From NCBI RefSeq assembly GCF_000247605.1, contig NC_016894.1, forward strand, positions 3,833,732-3,897,731: 64,000 nt of DNA, given 5' to 3'. Source of the stretch: Acetobacterium woodii DSM 1030 (GTDB lineage: Bacteria > Bacillota > Clostridia > Eubacteriales > Eubacteriaceae). A model generated the notes under the pieces. It had not been told where the DNA came from, did not search any database, and was given only the letters and a program-made list of their open reading frames with translations. Positions 9,981 through 18,123 of this stretch are shown here, piece after piece (the first letter of the stretch is position 1; each line of letters starts with the position of its first letter). The translations under genes and the position numbers were made by a program.

Positions 9981-10149
9981 AGGCGTTTGCGAAATTAAAA
10001 AACATCGAACAACGGTTGCTTTGGGTGCGGTTTCCACAAACGATTTCGTAACGTGTAGGCGAACAGTTCATCGAACTGTCCGCCGTACCGTGTAGAAATT
10101 GTTTCGTGCGAAACTAGGCCCAAAGCTCATGGCAGTTTCGCAATTACCT
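9981..10149 (+). mobile_element. MITE copy 2 (169 bp)
   Basis: Full-length copy beginning AGGCGTTTGCGAAA and ending TTTCGCAATTACCT. It is flanked by an exact direct repeat ATACAAATTAT (9969-9979 and 10150-10160), an 11-bp target duplication with one extra T at the left junction. It sits just downstream of the GDPD gene, between that gene and amt-GGDEF. Confidence 0.9.
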
Positions 10150-10187
10150 ATACAAATTATAGATGATTGCATCTAAAAATCCCGAAA

Positions 10188-11150
10188 CTAATTACCCGAA
10201 ATAACATCGATGCGGTTTGTCCATACATAACCACTAAATCCCTGCGGTATTTTATCCAGTGATTCCAACGTATCAAACCCTTCAGACCATTTTCCGTTTC
10301 CTTCCACAATAACTACCCTGGTATTGACTGATTTCATTCTTTCCACAAATTTATTTGGCCATCCCCATAAATACTTTGCGTAATTCAAAGGTATGTGGAT
10401 TTCCATATTATTCAATTCCTTTGGAATATATCCCGTCCATCCTAGCAGCTCATACTGAAGTAGTGCCGATTCTAAACGCTTCCGGGAAAGAACCCTTATG
10501 CTACTGTTTTGTTCCCTTAAATACGTTAATCCATCGTCATCACCATAAATTGTTATCTGAGCCAGTCGGTCCGCTGACATATTATCCAAATAAGTCCATA
10601 ATATTTTTGCCGTTTCCAAATCTCCGTTTTGCAAATGAATTAACAAGTCCTTATCCGGAAAAGTAGCTAACACCTCAGTTAATTCCGGCATCAGCCCTAC
10701 GCCTTTTCCGCGAAACGGAAATGTCTTTCCACCGTCCGCAGTATATCCATATCCGACATCCAACTTCTTTAGTTCATCCATCGTATAATTAGTAATCGCT
10801 CCCTCACCATCGGTTATCATTGATAATTCGATATCATGAAAAACTGCCAACTGACTATCTTTTGTCCTAACAACATCAAATTCAATAACATCAGCCCCAT
10901 ACTCAAAAGCCATTTTCATTGATGCAATTGTATTTTCCAGATATTCATGTTCCGGCTCATAAATAATTTCGGCGGTGTTTGTATCTGCTTCTACTTTGGA
11001 TATGTCAAAGGTCTGGGCTAATCCTCTATGCGCCAGCAATTTGTAAGTTCCTGTTTTTTCGGTAAAAAGATTGGTATTATTTACCCACAATAACAAAATA
11101 AAAGTTCCCATTATGCCTAACACGATCCATCTTTTTTTAAGTTTTTTCAT
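10188..11150 (-). CDS. membrane-anchored glycerophosphodiester phosphodiesterase family protein
   Basis: 320 residues. An N-terminal membrane span (about 8-25) with no cleavage site in view is followed by a GDPD TIM barrel: LAHRG near residue 40, ENT then EFD, and the FHD motif, all part of the family's metal-binding and catalytic signature. The catalytic domain would lie outside the cell. The start is 4 bp after the stop of the BlaR1-like gene and has CGGAGG upstream, so it is the third gene of the blaI operon. In this context it may act on lipoteichoic acid or other glycerophosphate polymers at the envelope; that is inference from location. Confidence 0.82.
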   Translation of the reverse strand: MKKLKKRWIVLGIMGTFILLLWVNNTNLFTEKTGTYKLLAHRGLAQTFDISKVEADTNTAEIIYEPEHEYLENTIASMKMAFEYGADVIEFDVVRTKDSQLAVFHDIELSMITDGEGAITNYTMDELKKLDVGYGYTADGGKTFPFRGKGVGLMPELTEVLATFPDKDLLIHLQNGDLETAKILWTYLDNMSADRLAQITIYGDDDGLTYLREQNSSIRVLSRKRLESALLQYELLGWTGYIPKELNNMEIHIPLNYAKYLWGWPNKFVERMKSVNTRVVIVEGNGKWSEGFDTLESLDKIPQGFSGYVWTNRIDVISGN

Positions 11151-11154
11151 AATC

Positions 11155-12693
11155 TTATCCTCCGTTTATTTCATCCATTTTATCCAGAATCGTTTGCGCT
11201 CTTATTTCATTATTTCCAGGTTGCTTCATTGGATCATACATCGAGGGATCATCAATTATTGCAAGTAATTTTGCCGCCTCTTCCTTTGTCAATTCAGAAG
11301 GTTGCTTATTAAAATAATATCCAGCGGCATTTTTTATCCCTATGATATCATTGCCAAAGTAGATACAATTCAGATATGCTTCTATAATTTCATCTTTACT
11401 ATAATTCTTCTCCAATTTAATAGCGGTATACATCTCACTACGTTTTTTTCCAATTCCTTGCGCTCCATCAAATTTACAAACTGTATTAACGAATTGTTGT
11501 GTTATTGTCGTACCTCCCTGTGTTGGCTTATTCCCCTTCAGATCATTAAAACCAGCTCTTAAAATCGCCATTATGTCAATTCCATTGTGACTTTTAAAAT
11601 TGTTATCCTGACTTAGAATTGCTGCTTGTACAATATATGGAGAAACATCATCCAACTCTACCCATTCATCCATGTTTTGCTGTTTCAACAAATCCAAGTT
11701 CACCAGTTCTATCTTACTACTTGCATCTGTTGCAACGAGTAAAACAATCGCCACAACTATAAATCCAGAAAGCAATTTTACTTTTAGTTTTGGCTTTTTA
11801 TATGATAAAACAGCTCTTAATCTCGTTTTAGTGTTGCTTTCTCCAAAGGCAATTAATGTTGCATTTTCTCGTTCTTCCGGTTTGAGGGTAAAACTTAATA
11901 ATGCTTGTGCATATTCTATCCTTTTTTCCGCTGGTTCATGTCTAATTACTTTTTCGTCACAAGCTATTTCCATATCGCGATTTCCCAAGATAAGCGCGAT
12001 CCATACAATTGGATTAAACCAATGAATACAAGCAACAAATAATGCAACCAACTTAATTAAGTAATCTTTTCTTTGAATATGAACTAATTCATGCTGTATT
12101 GCATTTTTAAGAATCGTTTCATTCTCTTTTGCAATTAAATAAGCCGGTATAATAATTTTCGGTCTAATAATTCCGCATACAACGGGCGTTTTTAGCCCAT
12201 CCATTTTATATATTTTTATTTTCTTTTGATTCGCAAGATGAAACAGCATCTCCCCCAATTCCTGTTTTTGGCAAATGATCGCAACCTGAAATCTATTCAT
12301 CGTAAAAATATAAGTAACAACAAAGAATCCCATTAACATCCCTGTAATCATAAACCAGATTACCGGAATATAATTACTTTCAATATTAATTATTTCATTT
12401 CCAGTTGATTGTTCTTCTTTAAGGTTACTTACGTTCGTATGCTCATTTAAAGATTCCTTTTCTTCAGAATTCGATACCTGCGATTGTATTGTTACTGGAT
12501 AAAAATTTAATAAGCTAGCTTCACTCGAGAATGAAATCGGTACGATTAATCTAAATATCAATATTGCCCATAAAAAATAACGCACTACCGCCGGAAGCTT
12601 TTTTCCTATTGTTCCACGTACCAAAATAATTACCGCAAAAACAAAAACGGATATAAAACTCATATAGATTATGATATTAAAAAGTGCCGTCAT
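11155..12693 (-). CDS. BlaR1/MecR1-like M56 sensor protease with a C-terminal GT51 (transglycosylase) domain
   Basis: 512 residues. The N-terminal half is a BlaR1-type integral membrane M56 metallopeptidase: early spans, HELVH at 201-205, and CDEKVI near 245 with a further acidic ligand. A last span at about 306-322 leads to an external domain. That domain is not the usual penicillin-binding fold but a glycosyltransferase-51 domain: SQDNNFKSHNGID (361-373), GGTTITQQ (393-400), and K-K-x2-E...SKDEIIEAYLN (416-442). In GT51 enzymes motif 1 carries the catalytic Glu of SED; here it is Gln362, so the domain probably binds lipid II or glycan without polymerising it. It is 4 bp from blaI upstream and GDPD downstream. 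A sensor of lipid II or of transglycosylase inhibitors is inferred. Confidence 0.85.
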   Translation of the reverse strand: MTALFNIIIYMSFISVFVFAVIILVRGTIGKKLPAVVRYFLWAILIFRLIVPISFSSEASLLNFYPVTIQSQVSNSEEKESLNEHTNVSNLKEEQSTGNEIINIESNYIPVIWFMITGMLMGFFVVTYIFTMNRFQVAIICQKQELGEMLFHLANQKKIKIYKMDGLKTPVVCGIIRPKIIIPAYLIAKENETILKNAIQHELVHIQRKDYLIKLVALFVACIHWFNPIVWIALILGNRDMEIACDEKVIRHEPAEKRIEYAQALLSFTLKPEERENATLIAFGESNTKTRLRAVLSYKKPKLKVKLLSGFIVVAIVLLVATDASSKIELVNLDLLKQQNMDEWVELDDVSPYIVQAAILSQDNNFKSHNGIDIMAILRAGFNDLKGNKPTQGGTTITQQFVNTVCKFDGAQGIGKKRSEMYTAIKLEKNYSKDEIIEAYLNCIYFGNDIIGIKNAAGYYFNKQPSELTKEEAAKLLAIIDDPSMYDPMKQPGNNEIRAQTILDKMDEINGG

Positions 12694-12697
12694 TTAA

Positions 12698-13066
12698 CTA
12701 ATCCTCACTATTCGTATGGGCATCAATCATTTTTTTAAGTTCTTCTGCTTCCTTTTTTGATATTTTTTCCTTACTCAAAAATGCCGTTAAAAATATCTTA
12801 ATGGAACCTTCATATACTTTACTAATTAATTCTTTTCCTTCGATCTCCTGAACATCTTCCTTTTTTACAATATAGGAAACAATGGCGTTTTCATTTTTTA
12901 ATATTTCTTTCTGTACAAGTCTTCTTATCACAGTATATGTTGTCGATTTTTTCCAGCCTAGTAAATCAGCTGATAATTTTACCAATTCCATGGAATTAAT
13001 GGGTGCTCTTTCCCACACTAAATTCATAAATTTCATTTCAGAGTCTGACATTTTTATTGGTTTCAT
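12698..13066 (-). CDS. BlaI/MecI/CopY family transcriptional repressor
   Basis: 122 residues, normal length. The N-terminal winged helix (MSDSEMKFMNLVWE ... GWKKSTTYTVIRRLVQK) is typical, and the C-terminal helices would form the dimer. The family is inactivated by proteolysis when the partner M56 protease senses its signal; a hydrophobic segment around 87-97 (IKIFLTAFL) lies where cleavage occurs in the staphylococcal proteins. It is the first gene of a three-gene operon (blaI, BlaR1-GT51, GDPD) with 4-bp gaps. A dyad overlapping its own promoter is the probable operator. Confidence 0.9.
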   Translation of the reverse strand: MKPIKMSDSEMKFMNLVWERAPINSMELVKLSADLLGWKKSTTYTVIRRLVQKEILKNENAIVSYIVKKEDVQEIEGKELISKVYEGSIKIFLTAFLSKEKISKKEAEELKKMIDAHTNSED

Positions 13067-13081
13067 ACAAATCTCCTTTGG

Positions 13082-13135
13082 GTTTACGTCTATAGACCTA
13101 CGTTGAGTCTACAACAGTAAACCTAATATGTCAAG
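13082..13135 (-). promoter_or_regulatory. promoter and nested dyad operator of the blaI operon
   Basis: On the minus strand TTGACA (13130-13135) is followed 16-18 bp later by a weak -10 (TGTAGA/TAGACT). The outer inverted repeat GGTTTAC (13082-13088) / GTAAACC (13118-13124) encloses the perfect palindrome GTCTATAGAC (13089-13098) and a GAGTCTAC half site. The dyad covers spacer, -10 and start region, as expected for BlaI autorepression. Confidence 0.65.
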
Positions 13136-13320
13136 TTTTTTCTTTTTCAAAAAAAAGCTAAAAATCTCCGCTTTTAAATCTTGTTAACAAAAGGTCTTTT
13201 CGCTGATTTCGTAACGTCCCTTTGACATTCTACTAATTAAATAATTACGATTCTCTATTGCATATATTGAACTTAGTGATATTATTATAATCAAAATTAA
13301 ATAAAGAGATGGTGCAATAG

Positions 13321-13920
13321 TTGTCAAATAAAAACCATAATATGACTGATGAAATCGCAAAGCTTATTCAGCAGGGTGATAATGACCAATTGGAATTCAG
13401 GCGCCATAGTGGTGGGCCAAACCTATTAAGTAAGATTATTTCTTCTTTCGCAAATGCTTCGGGTGGTAAATTGATTATCGGAGTCGATGAAAAAGGTAAA
13501 ATTTCCGGCTGCAAAAAAGAGTCGATTATGGATACTTTTAATAAAGCTAAAGAAAAGTTAATCCCTTGTCCTGATATTTCCATTGAATTTATAGAGTTGG
13601 AAAAAAAAGAGATCGCTATCATTTCAATTGAAAAAAACGAGAACATCGTGGCATCAAGCCTAGGTGTATTTAAGCGAACCGACAATTCTGATGAAATAAT
13701 GGTGCCAGCAGAAATTACGACTAAAAAATTAGCGACGGCGACCAATAATGATTTTAAAAATACCATTGAAGAAATGGCTCAACAAATTACTCAATTAACC
13801 ATTTCTTTAGATGACACGGTCAAACGATATCAGGACAAAAACAAACTAAGCAGAAAAATTCTTGAATGGATCGCCTGTGGAATAATCGGGATTATTTTAT
13901 CAATGCTTATTCATTTTTAG
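13321..13920 (+). CDS. AlbA_2 (Schlafen-type ATP-binding) domain protein with C-terminal membrane anchor
   Basis: 199 residues. The first 120 residues match the AlbA_2 domain: D-Q-L-E-F near residue 20, then SFANASGGKLIIGVDEKGKISG. A short polar helix follows and one membrane span at the extreme C-terminus (about 180-198), so the domain would be tethered to the inner face of the membrane. The predicted start is TTG 13321 with a weak upstream AAAGAGATGG; ATG 13342 is an alternative. AlbA_2 proteins are often regulators, and the role of this one is unknown. A strong terminator follows the stop. Confidence 0.72.
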   Translation: MSNKNHNMTDEIAKLIQQGDNDQLEFRRHSGGPNLLSKIISSFANASGGKLIIGVDEKGKISGCKKESIMDTFNKAKEKLIPCPDISIEFIELEKKEIAIISIEKNENIVASSLGVFKRTDNSDEIMVPAEITTKKLATATNNDFKNTIEEMAQQITQLTISLDDTVKRYQDKNKLSRKILEWIACGIIGIILSMLIHF

Positions 13921-13930
13921 ATGCAAAAAA

Positions 13931-13972
13931 AAAATTGATATTAAAACTCCGCAGTTTTAATATCAATTTTTT
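13931..13972 (+). terminator. terminator after the AlbA_2 gene
   Basis: Perfect long stem AATTGATATTAAAACT / AGTTTTAATATCAATT with loop CCGC and T6 on the plus strand. A-rich sequence on the other side makes it usable in both directions. Confidence 0.9.
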
Positions 13973-14056
13973 CCTGTTAACTTTAAAAATTCTAACAAAT
14001 AAATGCTTCTGCTAGGCCAGCCCCAGAATTCACTCTTTTTCAATTCTCGTTTTTCG

Positions 14057-14458
14057 CTAATGAATAAGAAAAGTCAGAATTTCAATTAGTACGCCAATTG
14101 TTCCAATGATCGCCGCATTAAAAAAATACCGTCGATCACCTACCACCATCACGTCTTCGGGATTGTCCGGTTGGTAGCGAATTCGGACAACTTGACCGAT
14201 TTCGTAACGCTGATCACCTTGGGAGGCCAATGCCTCTGACTGATAAACCGTATCGGCAATTGTATATTCCAGTATCGGTGTGAACTCATCATAAACCTGC
14301 CGTCCCGTTCGCACTTTATTTTCTTTGACGTTCACCACCACCGCCTCAACTTCGACTCCATTACTTTCTGCTCTTTTCAGTCGAATCATTAAAATAATTG
14401 CGACAATAATCAGAATAATTCCACCATCCCTAAAAACAGCTATCATCATTGCGCTCAC
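14057..14458 (-). CDS. DUF3592 domain membrane protein
   Basis: 133 residues. An N-terminal span (about 3-24), an extracytoplasmic beta-rich domain with the DUF3592 pattern (EAVVVNVKEN ... YTPIxEY-like segment ... VRIRYQPDNPEDV), then a second span near the C-terminus. The GTG at 14458 and ATG at 14449 are both possible starts; AAAGGA upstream fits GTG slightly better. The function of the domain is unknown. It is convergent with the AlbA_2 gene. Confidence 0.72.
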   Translation of the reverse strand: MSAMMIAVFRDGGIILIIVAIILMIRLKRAESNGVEVEAVVVNVKENKVRTGRQVYDEFTPILEYTIADTVYQSEALASQGDQRYEIGQVVRIRYQPDNPEDVMVVGDRRYFFNAAIIGTIGVLIEILTFLIH

Positions 14459-14515
14459 TATTCGTTTTTCCTTTCATCCCCCATTTTCAGCAGTTTGTAC
14501 ACTGTGATAAATGTG

Positions 14516-14544
14516 TTGTGATTCATTTTTATCCATTATATAAT
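14516..14544 (+). promoter_or_regulatory. sigma-A-type promoter for the YrdC-like gene
   Basis: TTGTGA, 17-bp spacer, TATAAT, about 50 bp upstream of ATG 14595. It lies just outside the divergent DUF3592 gene. Confidence 0.6.
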
Positions 14545-14594
14545 GAACCCACCAAAATTGGTGCAATAAATTATTTCAAGGAGGATTTTTCAAG

Positions 14595-15269
14595 ATGGAT
14601 AAAAAGAATACAGTTTGCGAAACCACCCCTCAAAAACCGACCTATCAAATCTTGACAGCCGGTCAGGACGCCTATGAAAAAGCCGCCCAGGCCATCCGTG
14701 ATGGTAAGATTGTGGTCATGCCTACCCTGACCATCTATGTGCTGGTATGCGATGCCTTTAATGCGGCTGCGCTGAAACGATTAAGAGAAATCCGTCATAG
14801 TCCCGCCGATAAACCCATTACCATTGTGATGGATAAATCTAAAATCCCCGAATATGCGGTACTTAATGAGCGTCAAACGAAAATCATCGATATTTTTTCA
14901 CCTTCACCGGTTAGTCTGTATGTTCAAAAAAAAGATAAGACCCCGCTTGACGCCGCAACCGCTGCTTCCGATGCCATTGTGGTTTATTTTCAGGATAGCC
15001 CGATCCGCGATCTTTATGAATGTTTCGGAAGCATCCTCGCGATCAGCTCTTCCAACACGAAAGCGCTCCTGGCCGCCAAAACTATCGAAGAATCGATTGC
15101 TTATTTTGGTGAAACTGTTGATCTGTACATTGACGGTGGCCCGGCCCAGGGCGATAATGCCAGCCCGCACATTGATATCCGAACAAACCCGGTTGAATCC
15201 AGACGCGCCGCTAACCATTTTCCATTTGAAAAAATCAAAGCTATTCTGGCCGAAAATGGTTTAGCATAA
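14595..15269 (+). CDS. Sua5/YciO/YrdC family protein with altered signature motifs
   Basis: 224 residues, strong AAGGAGG before the ATG. The fold order of the threonylcarbamoyl-AMP synthase family is present: (A)IRDGKIVVMPT..., a LKRLREIRHSPADKPITI segment, and a later SSSN region. However, the near-invariant PTDTxYGL reads PTLTIYVL, the K-x-R-x-x-x-x-P motif is shifted (REIRHSPADKP), and TSAN-type residues read ISSSN. It may be a paralogue working on another nucleotide or RNA substrate rather than the tRNA t6A enzyme. It is monocistronic with its own promoter. Confidence 0.75.
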   Translation: MDKKNTVCETTPQKPTYQILTAGQDAYEKAAQAIRDGKIVVMPTLTIYVLVCDAFNAAALKRLREIRHSPADKPITIVMDKSKIPEYAVLNERQTKIIDIFSPSPVSLYVQKKDKTPLDAATAASDAIVVYFQDSPIRDLYECFGSILAISSSNTKALLAAKTIEESIAYFGETVDLYIDGGPAQGDNASPHIDIRTNPVESRRAANHFPFEKIKAILAENGLA

Positions 15270-15340
15270 GCGAAAATAACTAATCTAGGCCATAACTCGG
15301 GGACTTTTTGTTTGTCATTTTTATCTCTCAAAATACTCAT

Positions 15341-16318
15341 TCAATCAGATATGAATATTTGTGTCCAGTAATGTCCATATCCTGAATCAGAATCGGCATA
15401 GCCAACTCCCAACTTTTCAAATTCCGGATTCAAAATATTCGCTCGATGACCTTCTGAATTCATCCAGCCATTCATAACGGCTTCCGGACTGAAATAACCC
15501 GCGGCAATATTCTCCCCGGCCAGGCCATACGTAATGCCCACTTCATCCAACACAGTAAAACAGCTGCTTTGATTCGGCCGGGTGTGTGAGAAAGATTCGA
15601 TGATTTCTGTTGCTCTGATTTGAGCGGCCAGGGCTAAACTGGGATCACTGGTTACTAAGCCCAAATTTCTGGAAGCTCGTTCCTGATTGACCAGTGCAAG
15701 GACCTGTGCCTCAAAGGGACTGGATGCCTGAATAAATGGGGTATCAGTCGTTCCCGGAGCCACTGAGCCCTTAGTCTGCACAACAATATGAATGCCTTCC
15801 AAACGATAGGAAAAGCCCTGTGAACCTGCACTCTCCCCATTTTTTGCCCAGTCCAGCCAACCGTAGTTTTGGATATGAACCTGATAGTAAACATCATACT
15901 GATCGGCATCCGCACCAGTGAGTTTGATCTGAATACCTTCTAAACGCAGGCTTTGACCCGATGTTCCGCTTGTTTCGCCATTACTTTTCCAGCCTGCTTC
16001 GGTATCGCCTTCCCAGCCGATATTCTGAATATGGGTTTGATAGCTAATCCCCAAATCCGTTAGCTGGGAATCCAGTTTGATTTCAATCCCTTCCAGACGA
16101 AGTCCCAAACCCGAGGTTCCGCTTATCACTCCATTCGATACAAAATCCTGCCAGCCAACATTCTGGACATGGGTGCGATAACTAACATTTGGGGTACTGG
16201 CCGCCAGGATATAATTGGGCGCGATCCAAACGACAAGGATAAGAGCAAACAAAAAACACCAACAGCTTTTTTTAACTTGTTTCATCTTAATTTTTGGATA
16301 ATCCATCCTATTGACCAT
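15341..16318 (-). CDS. secreted ChW-repeat and CAP domain protein
   Basis: About 325 residues from ATG 16318, chosen because TAGGAGACGG is directly upstream. A signal peptide follows a basic start (KQVKKSCWCFLFALILVVW, cleavage near ILAAS). Three clostridial hydrophobic-with-conserved-Trp repeats come next, each of the form (T/V)HxQNxGW ... GTSG/GSQG...RLEGIxIxL. The C-terminal 125 residues are a CAP (SCP/PR1) domain: VNQERASRNL, FSHTRPN, GENIAAGYFS, HRANILNPEFEKLGVG. ChW repeats are thought to bind cell-wall or surface glycans, so this is a surface or secreted protein of unknown activity. Confidence 0.9.
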   Translation of the reverse strand: MVNRMDYPKIKMKQVKKSCWCFLFALILVVWIAPNYILAASTPNVSYRTHVQNVGWQDFVSNGVISGTSGLGLRLEGIEIKLDSQLTDLGISYQTHIQNIGWEGDTEAGWKSNGETSGTSGQSLRLEGIQIKLTGADADQYDVYYQVHIQNYGWLDWAKNGESAGSQGFSYRLEGIHIVVQTKGSVAPGTTDTPFIQASSPFEAQVLALVNQERASRNLGLVTSDPSLALAAQIRATEIIESFSHTRPNQSSCFTVLDEVGITYGLAGENIAAGYFSPEAVMNGWMNSEGHRANILNPEFEKLGVGYADSDSGYGHYWTQIFISD

Positions 16319-17206
16319 CCGTCTCCTATCTCTAATTATTTTCTGGGCCATACAACAATTAAACGTTTTCATATACAATGAGTATTGCTCTGATTTGCTA
16401 ATCATTCCGGCTTAAAAGGGTTACGGTAAATATATCAAAGCACCGTCATCAGCTATGGTTCGTCTTCAACTGCCACAGGTAAAATGACTGGCCATTCCGT
16501 TCGTTTTTGTTGTGCCACTAACATAGTCGCCAATTACCAGAACTTCATCAAGTTCTTAACTTAGTTTTTTAACTCCACATAAGTGATAAATGATATGTTT
16601 TAGTATCAATATTTTAATTAAGATTTCCAAAAAATTTCTAAACCAAAAAATCAGAATTGGTTGTACCCTTCCGAAAAAATAACAAATTGGAGCCTGATCC
16701 AAATTTCTTGTCGATCAGGAGTTTGAGTCGGTATTAACTAAACCTACAATGTATTACAGCTTTTGAGTAACGCGTCATAAGGTAAAGGTTGTGTTATTAA
16801 AGGTTGAATTTTGAGTGATTTCTTTGTTTTTCATGCGCTTATTATACCATAACCACATGAATAAAAATAGAGAAGTAATTGATAAAATCGCATAAAATAG
16901 CTATTACAAGAGTCTTCCAACCATTGTTTGACCAGCGGTTAGTTTGAGGCTGGTCAAACAAGCATTTTTTTATATGTGAAACCAAAAATATGAAACTGCG
17001 GCCACCATTTCCCTACTTGTTGATTAATGCCATTCAATAATGACATTAATCAACGTGTTTTACTGAAAATTATATTTTTTTATATCATTATCCAATTAAA
17101 CCAAACCTCGTGATTTAATAGCATAGTCAGATATGATAAAATAGCGTTAGCTACTTCTATAATAAACGACGAGTTTCTGGGTATTCTCGAGATCTTGGAG
17201 GAAGGT
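16319..17206. other. 887-bp gene-free region with a possible small RNA and a decayed reading frame
   Basis: No intact gene. On the minus strand at roughly 16460-16560 an ELDEVLVIGDYVSGTTKTNG-like frame ends in a stop and has no start, so it may be a gene remnant. On the plus strand a promoter-like pair and a downstream terminator, listed separately, could define a small RNA. The last 100 bp must contain the AraC gene promoter. Confidence 0.4.
16757..16971 (+). ncRNA. candidate small RNA
   Basis: TTGAGT (16723-16728), a 16-bp spacer and TACAAT (16745-16750) would start transcription near 16757. A strong intrinsic terminator ends at about 16971: TTGTTTGACCAGC (16924-16936), GCTGGTCAAACAA (16949-16961), then T7. 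No open frame with a ribosome binding site lies between. A terminator with no upstream gene on its strand is the main argument. Confidence 0.35.
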
Positions 17207-18034
17207 ATGGTAACAGATATATTATGTCAAATACATTACTGTAAAGGAGGGCATAAATTACAGGACCCTGGAAAAATTACGGAGGGATTTACAAGGACAT
17301 TGCAACATCACGAAATGATCTTTGTTTGTGAGGGGAACAGCCATATCGTGATTGGTGAAAACAGATATTCGATAAAAAAGGGAATGCTGTTCTATATTCC
17401 TCCAGGTGTACAGCAAACAATCGAACCACGCACTCAAAATCCCGAACATTATATGACGATACATTTCAGCGGCTCGCGTATGGTCCTAGGCCCTGACGGA
17501 ATATGGAAGTATCGGGAGAATATCCAAACCTTACAACAGCCGTCGGCCCAGGAAATAACGGACTATATCCCTGTAAAAGAGCTGTTTGAAAAACTCTTGG
17601 ATACTTGGAATGACAAGGGGCCAAGTTATGAGTTTATTTCCGGAACATTACTTCGGCAATTGCTTATTCTGGTTTCTCAAAACAATAAAATGCAGAGCAA
17701 AAATTATGCTATATCTTTGAAGATTAGCCAGATAATAGAATATATGCGCCAGAATACCAACCGGAAAATCACTTTAGAGGAATTATCCGGGATAGTTGGA
17801 TTATCCACATTCTATTTATCCCGAACCTTCAAAGAAGTGACCGGCTATCCAGTCATTGCATACTTTAATAAAATGAAAATTGACAAAGCCAAAGAGCTGC
17901 TTATCGAGGGCAATAAAAAGGTAAAGGACGTAGCTTATGAGCTGGGATACACCAACGAATTTTATTTCAGTAGGATATTTAAAAGAATAGAAGGTTTAAG
18001 CCCAAAAGAATTTTATAGCAAGAATGTGTATTAA
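17207..18034 (+). CDS. AraC family regulator with N-terminal cupin
   Basis: 275 residues from ATG 17207, which has GGAGGAAGGT directly upstream. A cupin-like sensor (EMIFVCEGNSHIVIGENRY...LFYIPPGVQQTIEP) occupies the first 130 residues. The last 100 hold two AraC helix-turn-helix units (ITLEELSGIVGLSTFYLSRTF and VKDVAYELGYTNEFYFSRIFK). It lies 90 bp upstream of an MFS exporter gene in the same direction, so it probably controls that gene. The inducer is unknown. Confidence 0.87.
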   Translation: MVTDILCQIHYCKGGHKLQDPGKITEGFTRTLQHHEMIFVCEGNSHIVIGENRYSIKKGMLFYIPPGVQQTIEPRTQNPEHYMTIHFSGSRMVLGPDGIWKYRENIQTLQQPSAQEITDYIPVKELFEKLLDTWNDKGPSYEFISGTLLRQLLILVSQNNKMQSKNYAISLKISQIIEYMRQNTNRKITLEELSGIVGLSTFYLSRTFKEVTGYPVIAYFNKMKIDKAKELLIEGNKKVKDVAYELGYTNEFYFSRIFKRIEGLSPKEFYSKNVY

Positions 18035-18066
18035 TTTTAGAATTGTGTATGGCTTTTAATAGTTAT

Positions 18067-18115
18067 TCCTTCTAAAATATAGAAGTAAATAAAGGCTGAC
18101 TATATTTTAGAAGGA
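18067..18115 (+). promoter_or_regulatory. 16-bp perfect inverted repeat covering the MFS gene ribosome binding site
   Basis: TCCTTCTAAAATATAG (18067-18082) and CTATATTTTAGAAGGA (18100-18115) are exact complements separated by 17 nt. The second arm contains the AAGGAG of the MFS gene start at 18124. As RNA it would hide the ribosome binding site; as DNA it could be an operator for the AraC protein or another factor. Confidence 0.65.
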
Positions 18116-18123
18116 GCAACGTT

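Noticed and set aside
14854-15264. Alternative frames inside the YrdC-like gene
   Set aside because: Shadows of the real gene with no start signal.
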